DNA from: Methanobacterium sp. PtaB.Bin024
GTDB taxonomy: Archaea > Methanobacteriota > Methanobacteria > Methanobacteriales > Methanobacteriaceae
Length of the DNA: 7,902 bases
NCBI GenBank assembly: GCA_002067065.1
Contig: MVPY01000046.1
Span: 1 to 7,902 of the forward strand
Direction: 5' to 3'
Under the pieces are notes generated by a model that worked only from the letters and a program-made list of their open reading frames with translations, was not told the DNA's origin and did no database searches. Positions within the stretch are counted from its first letter, which is position 1, and the number at the start of each line of letters is the position of its first letter. A program made the translations under genes and the position numbers. Shown piece after piece: positions 1-5,759 of the stretch.

Positions 1-697
1 TTACAACAAAGATATCCGGTGTGACAATTCCTGAGGCAATGGCTTCACCCAGACCCCAGGCAGACTCAATAACCATGTTGTTACTTCCATCAACTGGATT
101 GGCAGTGAAGGTCACTCCACTGACATCAGCATCAACCATTTTTTGCACAACTACTGCAATTCCAGCGGACGTTATTTCTGTGTTTAAATGTTCTATAGAA
201 GAATCATGCCTGTATTTCACTGCACGGTCATTCCAGTAAGATGCCCAGCAATCAACGACTTTCTCCAGGATAGTTTCCTTTTTTATATTCAAAAAACTAT
301 CCAGTTGCCCTGCAAAACTGGCATCACCAAGATCCTCAGCCACTGCAGATGATCTTACAGCGTAATATCCATCAGGAAGATTTCTAATTTTATCATCAAG
401 TTCAACAGAAATATCATGTGGTAACTTTTTCTGTTTAATAATACTCCGGATCTGGGAACATCCATCAGAAATAGAATTTTCATTGGTAAAATCAATAGAA
501 TCAAGGATTCTGGATATTTTATCCTCTAATTCTTTTTTAATTAAAAAATCATATGCATCTACCGAGATAACAAATGCAGGGGGGATGTTAAAACCTGCAG
601 ATGACATTTTAGCCAGGTTAAGTGCTTTACCCCCAATTTTTTCAATGGATACATCTTTTTCTTTAAGGTCTATCACATACTTACCTCTATCTGCCAT
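1..697 (-). CDS. PEP synthase-like ATP-grasp protein, partial (N-terminal 232 residues)
   Basis: This is the N-terminal part of a pyruvate/PEP-binding (PPDK_N-type ATP-grasp) domain; the gene continues beyond the left edge. Residues 21-40 carry the GGKALNLAKM nucleotide-loop segment and the PP of the family. Residues 113-130 read AVRSSAVAEDLGDASFAG, the family hallmark, and residues 194-228 contain SGVTFTANP and WGLGEAIASGIVTPD. PEP synthase makes PEP from pyruvate and ATP, feeding gluconeogenesis in autotrophic methanogens. The phosphohistidine and PEP/pyruvate barrel domains are outside the window. Rifampicin phosphotransferase-like and other PEP-utilising proteins share this domain, and WASYWNDRAVKYR is as close to those as to classic PpsA, so the substrate is open. 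I chose the ATG at 697 because GGGGA lies about 10 nt upstream. An in-frame ATG at 727 would add ten residues but lacks a clear ribosome binding site. The domain call is firm; the ppsA name is not. Confidence 0.85.
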   Translation of the reverse strand, partial: MADRGKYVIDLKEKDVSIEKIGGKALNLAKMSSAGFNIPPAFVISVDAYDFLIKKELEDKISRILDSIDFTNENSISDGCSQIRSIIKQKKLPHDISVELDDKIRNLPDGYYAVRSSAVAEDLGDASFAGQLDSFLNIKKETILEKVVDCWASYWNDRAVKYRHDSSIEHLNTEITSAGIAVVVQKMVDADVSGVTFTANPVDGSNNMVIESAWGLGEAIASGIVTPDIFVV

Positions 698-740
698 ATT
701 ATCATTGTCCCCAGTAATAATCACCATATTTTCAGTATTT

Positions 741-768
741 ATTTTAGAAATAACTGGAATTCTAAAAT
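741..768. promoter_or_regulatory. 9-bp inverted repeat near the PEP synthase-like gene start
   Basis: ATTTTAGAA (741-749) and TTCTAAAAT (760-768) are perfect reverse complements separated by 10 nt. The repeat lies between a TATA-like stretch for the minus strand (788-797, reading GTTTTATATT) and the start codon. A start site about 25 nt from that TATA would fall inside or beside the right arm. That position suits a repressor operator or a 5'-leader hairpin. In DNA this AT-rich, a 9-bp repeat can arise by chance. Confidence 0.35.
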
Positions 769-787
769 TTATTTTAAGAATAAGTAG

Positions 788-797
788 AATATAAAAC
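788..797 (-). promoter_or_regulatory. Candidate TATA box for the PEP synthase-like gene
   Basis: On the minus strand this reads GTTTTATATT, close to the methanogen TATA consensus TTTATATA. It predicts transcription starting around 762-768, giving a leader of roughly 65-70 nt to the ATG at 697. The call rests on sequence similarity only, and the surrounding DNA is AT-rich. Confidence 0.35.
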
Positions 798-898
798 ATT
801 ATGATTCTATTTTTTGATACAAAAAATAAGACTAAAAATAATTTTCATCTTTATGTTATGATAAATAACTAAATCTAAATAATAGAAATTAAAAAATG

Positions 899-928
899 TA
901 GAATGAATTCAGGAATTAGAATGAATTC
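899..928. repeat. 12-bp direct repeat upstream of the precorrin methylmutase gene
   Basis: TAGAATGAATTC occurs at 899-910 and again at 917-928, an 18-bp period. The second copy continues into an imperfect palindrome, AGAAT-GA-ATTCT (918-929). The first copy includes the palindrome TGAATTCA (904-911). The pair sits about 45-70 bp upstream of the predicted TATA box, where a regulator could bind, but no factor is known to me. Confidence 0.6.
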
Positions 929-943
929 TGCAATAATCTTAGG

Positions 944-969
944 ATTAAGTTTACAAATTAAGTTTACAA
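944..969. repeat. 13-bp perfect tandem duplication abutting a TATA box
   Basis: ATTAAGTTTACAA is repeated head to tail without a gap (944-956 and 957-969). The second copy runs directly into the TATA-like AATATATA at 968-975. It may be a slippage duplication, or a pair of binding sites at the BRE/TATA position. Confidence 0.75.
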
Positions 970-975
970 TATATA
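968..975 (+). promoter_or_regulatory. Candidate TATA box for the cbiC-hemL pair
   Basis: AATATATA lies 53-60 nt upstream of the ATG at 1029. Initiation about 25 nt downstream would be near 998-1003, giving a leader of about 25-30 nt that includes the weak ribosome binding site GGAAAGAT. The spacing is normal for an archaeal promoter, and this is the best candidate upstream of the tetrapyrrole genes. Confidence 0.5.
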
Positions 976-1028
976 CTAAAATGGAAAATAAAAGGAATAA
1001 GTCCAATTAATGGTATGGAAAGATAGTT

Positions 1029-1664
1029 ATGAAACCAGTGTCCATGGGTGCATCCACCAAACAGGGCTATGAAATTGCAGAAAAGAGCAGGGAAATTGTC
1101 AGATCCCTAATTGACCCCAAGACCAAAAACCTGACCCCAAAGGAAAGATTAATAGTGGAAAGAATCGTACATTCCACCGCAGATCCTGAGTATGCTGATA
1201 TAACTAGGATGAGCAGTGATTTTGTCAAAAAAAGTCTTGAAGCTATTTCTGATGAAAAAGACATCCTAACAGATATCAACATGGTAAAAACAGGGATAAA
1301 TAAATACCCTGGAAACATCGAGTGCTACATAAGTCATGCAGAAACCATCAAAATTGCAAAGAAAGAGGAGATCACCCGTGCAGCAGCGGCTATGCAAGTG
1401 GCAGCTTTTAAAGGTTTTGATGGTGTGGTAGCCATTGGTAATGCCCCCACAGCCCTTTGGAAAGTAATTGAACTAGTTGAAGCTGGTAGGATGGATGTTA
1501 AATCTGTTATTGGTGTTCCTGTAGGTTTTGTGGGTGCTGCAGAGTCCAAAAAGGCACTTCAAGAAACTTCAATACCACATCTGGTTACTGAGGGACCTAA
1601 GGGTGGAACTCCTGTGGCAGTGGCTGCTGTTAATTCTTTGATAAATATTTTACGTACAGAATAG
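1029..1664 (+). CDS. cbiC: Cobalt-precorrin-8 methylmutase (CbiC/CobH family)
   Basis: The enzyme moves the C-11 methyl group to C-12 on cobalt-precorrin-8, giving cobyrinate, late in corrin ring synthesis. The 211 residues match the usual family length, and the single CbiC domain fills the protein. VERIVHSTADPEYA (residues 43-56) carries the family's catalytic histidine, here His48. Conserved downstream blocks are AIGNAPTALWK (135-145), GVPVGFVGAAESK (162-174) and GPKGGTPVAVAAVNSL (189-204). Methanogens use the anaerobic, cobalt-early route, so I prefer cbiC to cobH. Corrinoids are needed for methyl transfer in methanogenesis (Mtr). The ATG at 1029 has a weak GGAAAGAT site 5 nt upstream and a TATA box at 968-975. 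hemL begins 47 nt after its stop, so the two are likely co-transcribed and joined by tetrapyrrole synthesis. The family call is secure. Confidence 0.95.
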   Translation: MKPVSMGASTKQGYEIAEKSREIVRSLIDPKTKNLTPKERLIVERIVHSTADPEYADITRMSSDFVKKSLEAISDEKDILTDINMVKTGINKYPGNIECYISHAETIKIAKKEEITRAAAAMQVAAFKGFDGVVAIGNAPTALWKVIELVEAGRMDVKSVIGVPVGFVGAAESKKALQETSIPHLVTEGPKGGTPVAVAAVNSLINILRTE

Positions 1665-1696
1665 TATTTCAAGCAATGGTTATAGAATGATAAGAT

Positions 1697-1703
1697 TAAG
1701 GAG
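1697..1703 (+). promoter_or_regulatory. Ribosome binding site that sets the hemL start
   Basis: TAAGGAG (1697-1703), continuing as AAGGAGTGAG, is a near-consensus Shine-Dalgarno sequence with 8 nt to the GTG at 1712. The in-frame GTG at 1703 overlaps this site and cannot use it, so 1712 is the better start. Confidence 0.8.
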
Positions 1704-1711
1704 TGAGTTGT

Positions 1712-2968
1712 GTGAAATCTGAGGATTTATTTAACGATGCTAAAAATTATCTTCCAGGAGGAGTTGATTCTCCAGTAAGGGCTTTTGAACCATATCCTTT
1801 TTTTGCGGATAAGGGGGAAGGATCTCGTCTTTTTGATGTTGATGGGAACACATACATTGACTATTGCCTTGCCTACGGGCCTCTGGTATTAGGGCATGCC
1901 TATCCTCCGGTGATGAATGCAGTCAAAGAACAACTTCTGAAGGGTTCAGCTTATGGTGTTCCCACAGAAAATGAGATAAACCTGGCGAAGGAAGTTGTAG
2001 GAAGGGTCCCCTGTGCAGAAATGGTTCGTTTCGTTAATTCAGGCACCGAGGCCACCATGAGTGCCATACGGTTAGCCAGAGCAGTTACTGGTAAAAAAAA
2101 GATAGTTAAATTTGAAGGAACTTACCATGGGGCCCATGACTATGTCCTGGTAAAATCAGGTTCTGGTGCAGTGGGTTTACCAGATTCTCCAGGAGTTCCA
2201 GAAGAAACAACTAAAAACACAATTCTTATCCCATTTAACGATGAAGAAGCTACTACAGCCCTTGTGGAAAAACAAGGAGATGATCTGGCCGCAATTATAC
2301 TTGAACCAGTGATGGGTAATGTGGGATGTATACCTCCTAAAAAAGGTTATCTGGAGTTTTTACGAGACGTAACTCTGGAAAATAATATTATACTGATCTT
2401 TGATGAGGTAATCACTGGTTTTAGAATAGCTGCAGGTGGAGCTCAGGAATATTTTGGTGTGACACCAGACTTGGTTACAATGGGAAAAATTCTTGGTGGA
2501 GGATTTCCTATGGGTGCATTTGCCGGTAAAAAAGAGCTCATGGAAAGAATTGCTCCTTCAGGTGATGTTTACCAGGCAGGAACATTTAATGGGAATCCTA
2601 TTTCTATCACAGCTGGTTTTGAAACATTAAAACATCTTGATAACAAATTTTACCATGAATCAGAGATAAAAGGATTGAAAATGCGTAGAGGGCTAGAAGA
2701 CATACTAGAAGATGCTTCGCTTGAATATCAAGTGGCAGGTTTAGCCTCCATGTTCCAGTTGTACTTCACCAATGAACCGGTGTGGAATTATGCCCAGGCA
2801 AAAACTGCAGATACAGATAAATTCCATAAATATTTCCATACTCTGCTTCGTAGGGGAGTTTTCATCCCACCATCTCAGTTTGAATGTTGCTTTATATCCA
2901 AAGCTCATTCATCAGAAGATATTCAAATGTCATTAGAAATAATGGAAGAAGGAATTAAAACAGCTTAA
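1712..2968 (+). CDS. hemL: Glutamate-1-semialdehyde 2,1-aminomutase
   Basis: This PLP enzyme converts glutamate-1-semialdehyde to 5-aminolevulinate, the first committed precursor of all tetrapyrroles (corrinoids, F430, sirohaem) in the C5 pathway. The 418 residues are near the usual 420-430. Numbered from GTG 1712, the motifs are PGGVDSPVRAF (15-25), GPLVLGHAYP (56-65), NSGTEAT at the PLP phosphate (109-115), FEGTYHGAHDY (134-144), FDEVITGFR with the ring-contacting aspartate (230-238), GKILGGGFPMGAF with the Schiff-base lysine Lys259 (258-270), and AGTFNGNP near 290. This conserved GSAM set separates it from other class III aminotransferases. The GTG at 1712 follows AAGGAG by 8 nt; the longer reading from 1703 adds three residues but overlaps that site. 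It follows the methylmutase gene by 47 nt, probably in one operon. A T-tract at 3019-3025 likely ends the transcript. Confidence 0.96.
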   Translation: MKSEDLFNDAKNYLPGGVDSPVRAFEPYPFFADKGEGSRLFDVDGNTYIDYCLAYGPLVLGHAYPPVMNAVKEQLLKGSAYGVPTENEINLAKEVVGRVPCAEMVRFVNSGTEATMSAIRLARAVTGKKKIVKFEGTYHGAHDYVLVKSGSGAVGLPDSPGVPEETTKNTILIPFNDEEATTALVEKQGDDLAAIILEPVMGNVGCIPPKKGYLEFLRDVTLENNIILIFDEVITGFRIAAGGAQEYFGVTPDLVTMGKILGGGFPMGAFAGKKELMERIAPSGDVYQAGTFNGNPISITAGFETLKHLDNKFYHESEIKGLKMRRGLEDILEDASLEYQVAGLASMFQLYFTNEPVWNYAQAKTADTDKFHKYFHTLLRRGVFIPPSQFECCFISKAHSSEDIQMSLEIMEEGIKTA

Positions 2969-2982
2969 AAAGAAATAGTTTG

Positions 2983-3031
2983 ATGGATAACATTGGTTTG
3001 TAACTATTCTTAATCCTATTTTTTTATCCAT
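2983..3031 (+). terminator. Probable terminator after hemL (T-tract)
   Basis: Seven Ts at 3019-3025 lie 50 nt past the hemL stop, consistent with T-rich archaeal termination. ATGGATAA (2983-2990) and TTATCCAT (3024-3031) are perfect 8-bp inverted copies with a 33-nt loop flanking the tract. The loop is long, so the T-tract is the more convincing part. The convergent zinc-ribbon gene stops at 3114. Confidence 0.5.
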
Positions 3032-3055
3032 TAATGTCTTTATTGAATCAATAAT

Positions 3056-3088
3056 GTGTAAGGTCTTAATAGGAGTGTAAGGTCTTAA
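3056..3088. repeat. 14-bp direct repeat between convergent gene ends
   Basis: GTGTAAGGTCTTAA occurs at 3056-3069 and 3075-3088, with 5 nt between copies (19-bp period). It lies in the 145-nt space between the hemL stop and the stop of the convergent minus-strand gene. No coding or structural role is visible; a local duplication is the simplest origin. Confidence 0.7.
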
Positions 3089-3113
3089 CATGGCATTAAC
3101 TTTTTATTGGGTA

Positions 3114-3746
3114 TTAAATCAGCTCACCAACTAAGATTAAAAGGAGTACAATAATCAGTATCATTGTTGCGGCGCTTAAAAAGCCGATGAGTCCTATTCT
3201 ATGTGAAATTGATTCCCACTTTGATGGACTGCTATTTTCTTCAAGAGCTCTTTTCTGGTCAACAAGCATCATAAAACGATCTATCTCTATGACATCTTTT
3301 TTACCAGTTGAGTAGACCTCTTCTTCGCTGTTATTATATTGACCTATAACATCCCACAAATCCCTTTTATCCTGCTGCATGCTGGTTAATGTTTCTTCGG
3401 TTACATCATCCTGCTGGGTTAACTGATTAATTATCTGTCTGTTGTTAATTAATGGGTTGTTCCCGGTGTTCACATGATCTTCAATTTTTAGGTCTGCAGA
3501 TTCATTATAACTACTAAAACCCGTTGTTGTGTCAAGTTTGTCTGAATCAGGATTATTAATCCTTGAACGGAATTGGATCGTGGTTTGGTATTCCAATGGA
3601 CTACCACACTCACAGCTCACAAAGTCATCAGGACTCTCACCTTCCTGCAGCTCATAATATCCTCTACAATTAGGGCATACTAAATATCCCAAATCCCCCT
3701 CTGGAAGATCAATAACTTCATTATTTTTTTCATGGCTTAAAACCAT
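3114..3746 (-). CDS. Zinc-ribbon, tail-anchored membrane protein of unknown function
   Basis: I do not recognise a named gene. The 210-residue product has three parts. Residues 20-55 form a zinc-ribbon-like module with Cys24, Cys27, Cys45 and Cys47 (CPNC, then CEC 17 residues later), followed by GSPLEY. A module of this look (YLVCPNCRGYYELQEGESP) recurs, as I recall, in many Methanobacteriales proteins. Residues 56-180 are polar, rich in Asn, Gln, Asp, Glu and Ser, and probably partly disordered. Residues 184-208 (from RIGLIGFLSAATMILIIV on) form one strong transmembrane helix with only two residues after it. The arrangement predicts a C-terminally anchored protein with its zinc ribbon in the cytoplasm. 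There is no signal peptide. The ATG at 3746 has AAAGGTG at 3752-3758, five nt upstream. It is monocistronic and convergent to hemL. Regulation of a membrane complex or protein binding would be guesswork. Confidence 0.8.
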   Translation of the reverse strand: MVLSHEKNNEVIDLPEGDLGYLVCPNCRGYYELQEGESPDDFVSCECGSPLEYQTTIQFRSRINNPDSDKLDTTTGFSSYNESADLKIEDHVNTGNNPLINNRQIINQLTQQDDVTEETLTSMQQDKRDLWDVIGQYNNSEEEVYSTGKKDVIEIDRFMMLVDQKRALEENSSPSKWESISHRIGLIGFLSAATMILIIVLLLILVGELI

Positions 3747-3751
3747 TTAAA

Positions 3752-3758
3752 CACCTTT
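3752..3758 (-). promoter_or_regulatory. Ribosome binding site of the zinc-ribbon gene
   Basis: On the minus strand this reads AAAGGTG, five nt before the ATG at 3746. It matches the GGTGA core of the archaeal anti-Shine-Dalgarno partner and supports both the start and the reality of the gene. Confidence 0.7.
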
Positions 3759-3886
3759 ATTTTTAAGTGCGGGATTTAATGAATGCAATTTTTTTCGTAA
3801 TCTCTTCACCATAACAAACAATTTTTTTTTAGTAATTTCTCAATATAATATATCCTTATTTTATTTATATAATTTGGTTAAAGTGG

Positions 3887-3904
3887 CTTCTATATGAATA
3901 GAAG
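3887..3904. repeat. Palindrome CTTCTAT-ATGA-ATAGAAG
   Basis: Seven-bp perfect arms (3887-3893 and 3898-3904) surround a 4-nt centre. It lies 16-33 bp upstream of a minus-strand TATA candidate at 3861-3871, so it could be a dimeric regulator site for the zinc-ribbon gene. Chance occurrence in AT-rich DNA remains possible. Confidence 0.45.
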
Positions 3905-4130
3905 ATATTGTTGTATTTTTAAAATAAGTCAAATACTGTATAATTCATATAAACTTTTATAAGCCCTTTTGAACTCTCTTGAATCTTGTATGTAAATAAA
4001 TTACTTTAATCGAATATTTTGATGATTTTTGAATATTCAATTACATTTTCTTTCATTACATTTTATTCAAAAAAAACTATTGTAAAATTATGTTCTATTG
4101 TTTATCAAAACCTCTTCATTTTGTTTACAA

Positions 4131-4138
4131 TTATAAAT
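4131..4138 (+). promoter_or_regulatory. Candidate TATA box close to the mtxX start
   Basis: TTATAAAT lies only 19-26 nt upstream of the ATG at 4157 and 28-35 nt upstream of the in-frame ATG at 4166. If it is used, transcription would begin at or near one of these ATGs and the mRNA would be nearly leaderless. No good Shine-Dalgarno sequence precedes either ATG, which agrees with that. Confidence 0.4.
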
Positions 4139-4156
4139 AGGTTTAAATGAATAAAT

Positions 4157-4861
4157 ATGGTTATCATGAAAATTGCAGCAGGTGTGGGTGAAAACCAGGC
4201 CATAGTCAGGGCAGCCCAGAAAGTTGATTTTGAAGTGATTCTAACAAAATCTGAGGAAGAACTTTTAACTCTCTTATTAAATGGAGATGTCAATGCAGCA
4301 GTAAGGGGGTCACTTAGTGCCTCTTGTTTCATGTCACAACTTCGAGAAAAATATTCTGAAGTTTCAAGGGCATCTATTTTAGAGTATAATGGGCAACTGT
4401 TCCTCTTGGCCCCGGTGGGTATTGATGAAGGTGATACTCTCCAACAGAAGGAGAGAATAATTCATAATGGGGCTGAATTCTTGCAAAGAATTGGCATAGA
4501 TCCTAGAATTGCGATTCTTTCCGGTGGAAGGCCTCAGGATGTGGGCAGAAGTTCTAAAATAGATGGTAGCATAAGGGAAGCTGAAGAGCTAACCATGATC
4601 ACAAAGGATAAATATTGGGTTAAACACTATTTTATACTGATAGAAGATGCTGTTTCTGATGGCGCTAATTTAATACTAGCACCAGATGGTATATGTGGAA
4701 ACCTGATTTTCCGCAGCCTTGTTTTAATAGGTTCTATTAAAAGCCATGGAGCAGTAACTCTGGGAATTAAGGAAATATTCATTGACACATCCAGATCCCA
4801 GAATGAAGAAGGATATATAAGATCTCTTGAACTAGCAAAAAAACTTGCAGAATCAATTTAA
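4157..4861 (+). CDS. mtxX: Methanogenesis marker protein 4, MtxX family
   Basis: The 234-residue product matches my memory of the MtxX/Mmp4 family. This family is restricted to methanogens, named for linkage to methyltransferase genes in Methanosarcina, and distantly related to phosphate acetyl/butyryltransferases. Its reaction is not established. Visible blocks are MKIAAGVGENQAIVRAA (4-20), GDVNAAVRGSLSAS (43-56), ILSGGRPQDVGRSSKIDGSI (120-139, the Pta-like glycine-rich segment), DGANLILAPDGICGNLIFRS (168-187) and GIKEIFIDTSRSQ (203-215). Single-domain and cytosolic, with no signal or membrane segment. The start is either ATG 4157 or ATG 4166; the second gives MKIAAGVGENQ, which looks like the natural family N-terminus. 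Neither has a strong ribosome binding site, and a TATA-like box sits very close. uppS follows by 33 nt and tatD after that, a likely operon. The family is confident; the function is unknown. Confidence 0.88.
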   Translation: MVIMKIAAGVGENQAIVRAAQKVDFEVILTKSEEELLTLLLNGDVNAAVRGSLSASCFMSQLREKYSEVSRASILEYNGQLFLLAPVGIDEGDTLQQKERIIHNGAEFLQRIGIDPRIAILSGGRPQDVGRSSKIDGSIREAEELTMITKDKYWVKHYFILIEDAVSDGANLILAPDGICGNLIFRSLVLIGSIKSHGAVTLGIKEIFIDTSRSQNEEGYIRSLELAKKLAESI

Positions 4862-4894
4862 GTTAATAATATTAAATCAGATAAGGAATTTAAA

Positions 4895-5662
4895 ATGTCA
4901 CCATTAAAACCTCTTTACAGATTATATGAATGGTATATTTCCCGTAACCTTCGACCAGAAAATATGCCAAAACATGTGGCTATTATTATGGATGGAAACC
5001 GCCGATTTTCCAGAATCCAGGGTAATATGGATGCAGTAGATGGTCACATGAAAGGTGTTAATACATTAGAACGTGTGCTTGATTGGTGTGTTGATCTGGG
5101 AATTGAGATCGTTACTGCATATGCCTTTTCCACTGAGAACTTCAATAGACCCCCACATGAGGTGGAGGGGCTCATGAAACTTTTCAAAGAAAACTTTGAG
5201 GGAATAGCCCGGAACAAAAGAATCCACGATAATCAGGTTAGAGTCAAAGCAGTGGGGAAAATAGAACTCCTCCCTGAGGATGTTAGGGAAGCTATTAATA
5301 TTGCCGAAGAATCAACTGCAAAATACAATAAAAGACAGGTAAACATTGCTATTGGTTATGATGGTAGAACAGAAATTGTGGATGCCATAAAAAAGATAGT
5401 TAAAGAAGTTGAAGAAGGCAAAATCAGTCCTGAGGATATTGATGAGACTATGGTTAATAAAAACCTGTACACCAAGGGTTTGGATGATCCCAATCTCATC
5501 ATCAGAACCAGTGGTGAAGAAAGACTAAGCGGATTTCTGTTGTGGCAGTCTTCTTATTCAGAACTCTATTTTTGTGATAGTTTATGGCCAGAACTTCGAA
5601 AAGTTGACTTTTTAAGGGCTTTACGCTCATATCAGCAACGGGAACGTAGATTTGGGGTTTAG
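4895..5662 (+). CDS. uppS: Cis-prenyltransferase (undecaprenyl/polyprenyl diphosphate synthase type)
   Basis: The enzyme adds isopentenyl units in cis to an allylic diphosphate, making the long polyprenyl diphosphate whose monophosphate carries glycans across the membrane. In Methanobacteriales that carrier serves pseudomurein and protein glycosylation. The 255 residues match family length. Motifs are HVAIIMDGNRRF (27-38) with catalytic, Mg-binding Asp33; TAYAFSTENFNRP (74-86); IAIGYDGRTEIVDA (151-164); and IRTSGEERLSGFLLWQSSYS (203-222) with the diphosphate-binding arginines, followed by ELYFCDSLWPE. MDGNRR rather than bacterial MDGNGR fits archaeal and eukaryotic members. The N-terminal 25 residues have aromatic and basic residues that may touch the membrane. 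AAGGA at 4883-4887 lies 7 nt before the ATG. It starts 33 nt after mtxX. Its TAG stop falls inside a 16-bp tandem duplication. Product chain length cannot be read from sequence. Confidence 0.95.
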   Translation: MSPLKPLYRLYEWYISRNLRPENMPKHVAIIMDGNRRFSRIQGNMDAVDGHMKGVNTLERVLDWCVDLGIEIVTAYAFSTENFNRPPHEVEGLMKLFKENFEGIARNKRIHDNQVRVKAVGKIELLPEDVREAINIAEESTAKYNKRQVNIAIGYDGRTEIVDAIKKIVKEVEEGKISPEDIDETMVNKNLYTKGLDDPNLIIRTSGEERLSGFLLWQSSYSELYFCDSLWPELRKVDFLRALRSYQQRERRFGV

Positions 5663-5691
5663 ATCATATTTGGATTAGATCATATTTGGAT
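5659..5691. repeat. 16-bp tandem duplication spanning the uppS stop codon
   Basis: TTAGATCATATTTGGA is repeated head to tail at 5659-5674 and 5675-5690, with one further matching base at 5691. The uppS TAG (5660-5662) lies in the first copy. The duplication lengthens the space before tatD to 97 nt. It looks like a recent slippage event or a two-copy site. Confidence 0.85.
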
Positions 5692-5747
5692 AATATCTGT
5701 TGCCAATGGGTTAATGTTGTCTTAAATCTGATTGTGAACTGATCTTG

Positions 5748-5753
5748 GGTGAT
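5748..5753 (+). promoter_or_regulatory. Ribosome binding site that sets the tatD start
   Basis: GGTGAT is an ideal match to the archaeal 16S 3' end and lies 6 nt before the ATG at 5760. The in-frame TTG at 5745 overlaps the upstream side of this site and is unlikely to be the start. Confidence 0.8.
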
Positions 5754-5759
5754 ATTTAT

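Larger units (their letters stand above)
698..1028. other. 331-nt divergent AT-rich intergenic region
   Basis: No open reading frame here looks coding. The region separates the minus-strand PEP synthase-like gene from the plus-strand cobalt-precorrin methylmutase and should hold both promoters. It contains the inverted repeat at 741-768, a 12-bp direct repeat (899-910 and 917-928), a 13-bp perfect tandem duplication (944-969) and a TATA-like AATATATA (968-975). I see no RNA gene, riboswitch or mobile-element end. Confidence 0.7.
3747..4156. other. 410-nt divergent AT-rich intergenic region
   Basis: This strongly AT-rich stretch lies between the minus-strand zinc-ribbon gene and mtxX. Minus-strand TATA-like candidates are at 3861-3871 (TTATATAAATA) and 3842-3853. 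Plus-strand candidates are CATATAAAC (3946-3954) and TTATAAAT (4131-4138). It also contains a 7-bp stem palindrome (3887-3904), GAATATT twice (4012-4018, 4031-4037) and the direct repeat ATTACATTTT (4040-4049, 4055-4064). No ORF or RNA gene is convincing. A small RNA from the 3946 TATA cannot be excluded. Confidence 0.65.

Noticed and set aside
21..794. Plus-strand ORFs at 21-239 and 483-794
   Set aside because: Both lie opposite the PEP synthase-like gene, whose minus-strand frame has clear family motifs; they show no recognisable protein features.
899..969. Start of a CRISPR-like array from the two clustered direct repeats
   Set aside because: The repeats are 12-13 bp, two copies each, with no or very short spacers and different sequences; this is not CRISPR architecture.
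1067..1549. Minus-strand ORFs inside the methylmutase gene (1067-1318 and 1334-1549)
   Set aside because: They are antisense to a full-length conserved gene with all family motifs in the plus frame.
3747..4156. Hidden RNA gene or small ORF in the long divergent intergenic region
   Set aside because: The stretch is uniformly AT-rich with no GC-rich structured island of the kind expected for tRNA or stable RNA, and no frame has both a start signal and protein-like composition.
4105..4332. Minus-strand ORF overlapping the mtxX start
   Set aside because: It overlaps the conserved mtxX N-terminus, has no ribosome binding site and no familiar motif.
5660..5725. TAG readthrough (pyrrolysine-like) extending uppS by about 20 codons to TAA at 5723
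   Set aside because: The protein already ends where the family ends (RERRFGV), the extension is hydrophobic filler made partly of the tandem duplication, and Methanobacteriales lack pyrrolysine machinery as far as I know.
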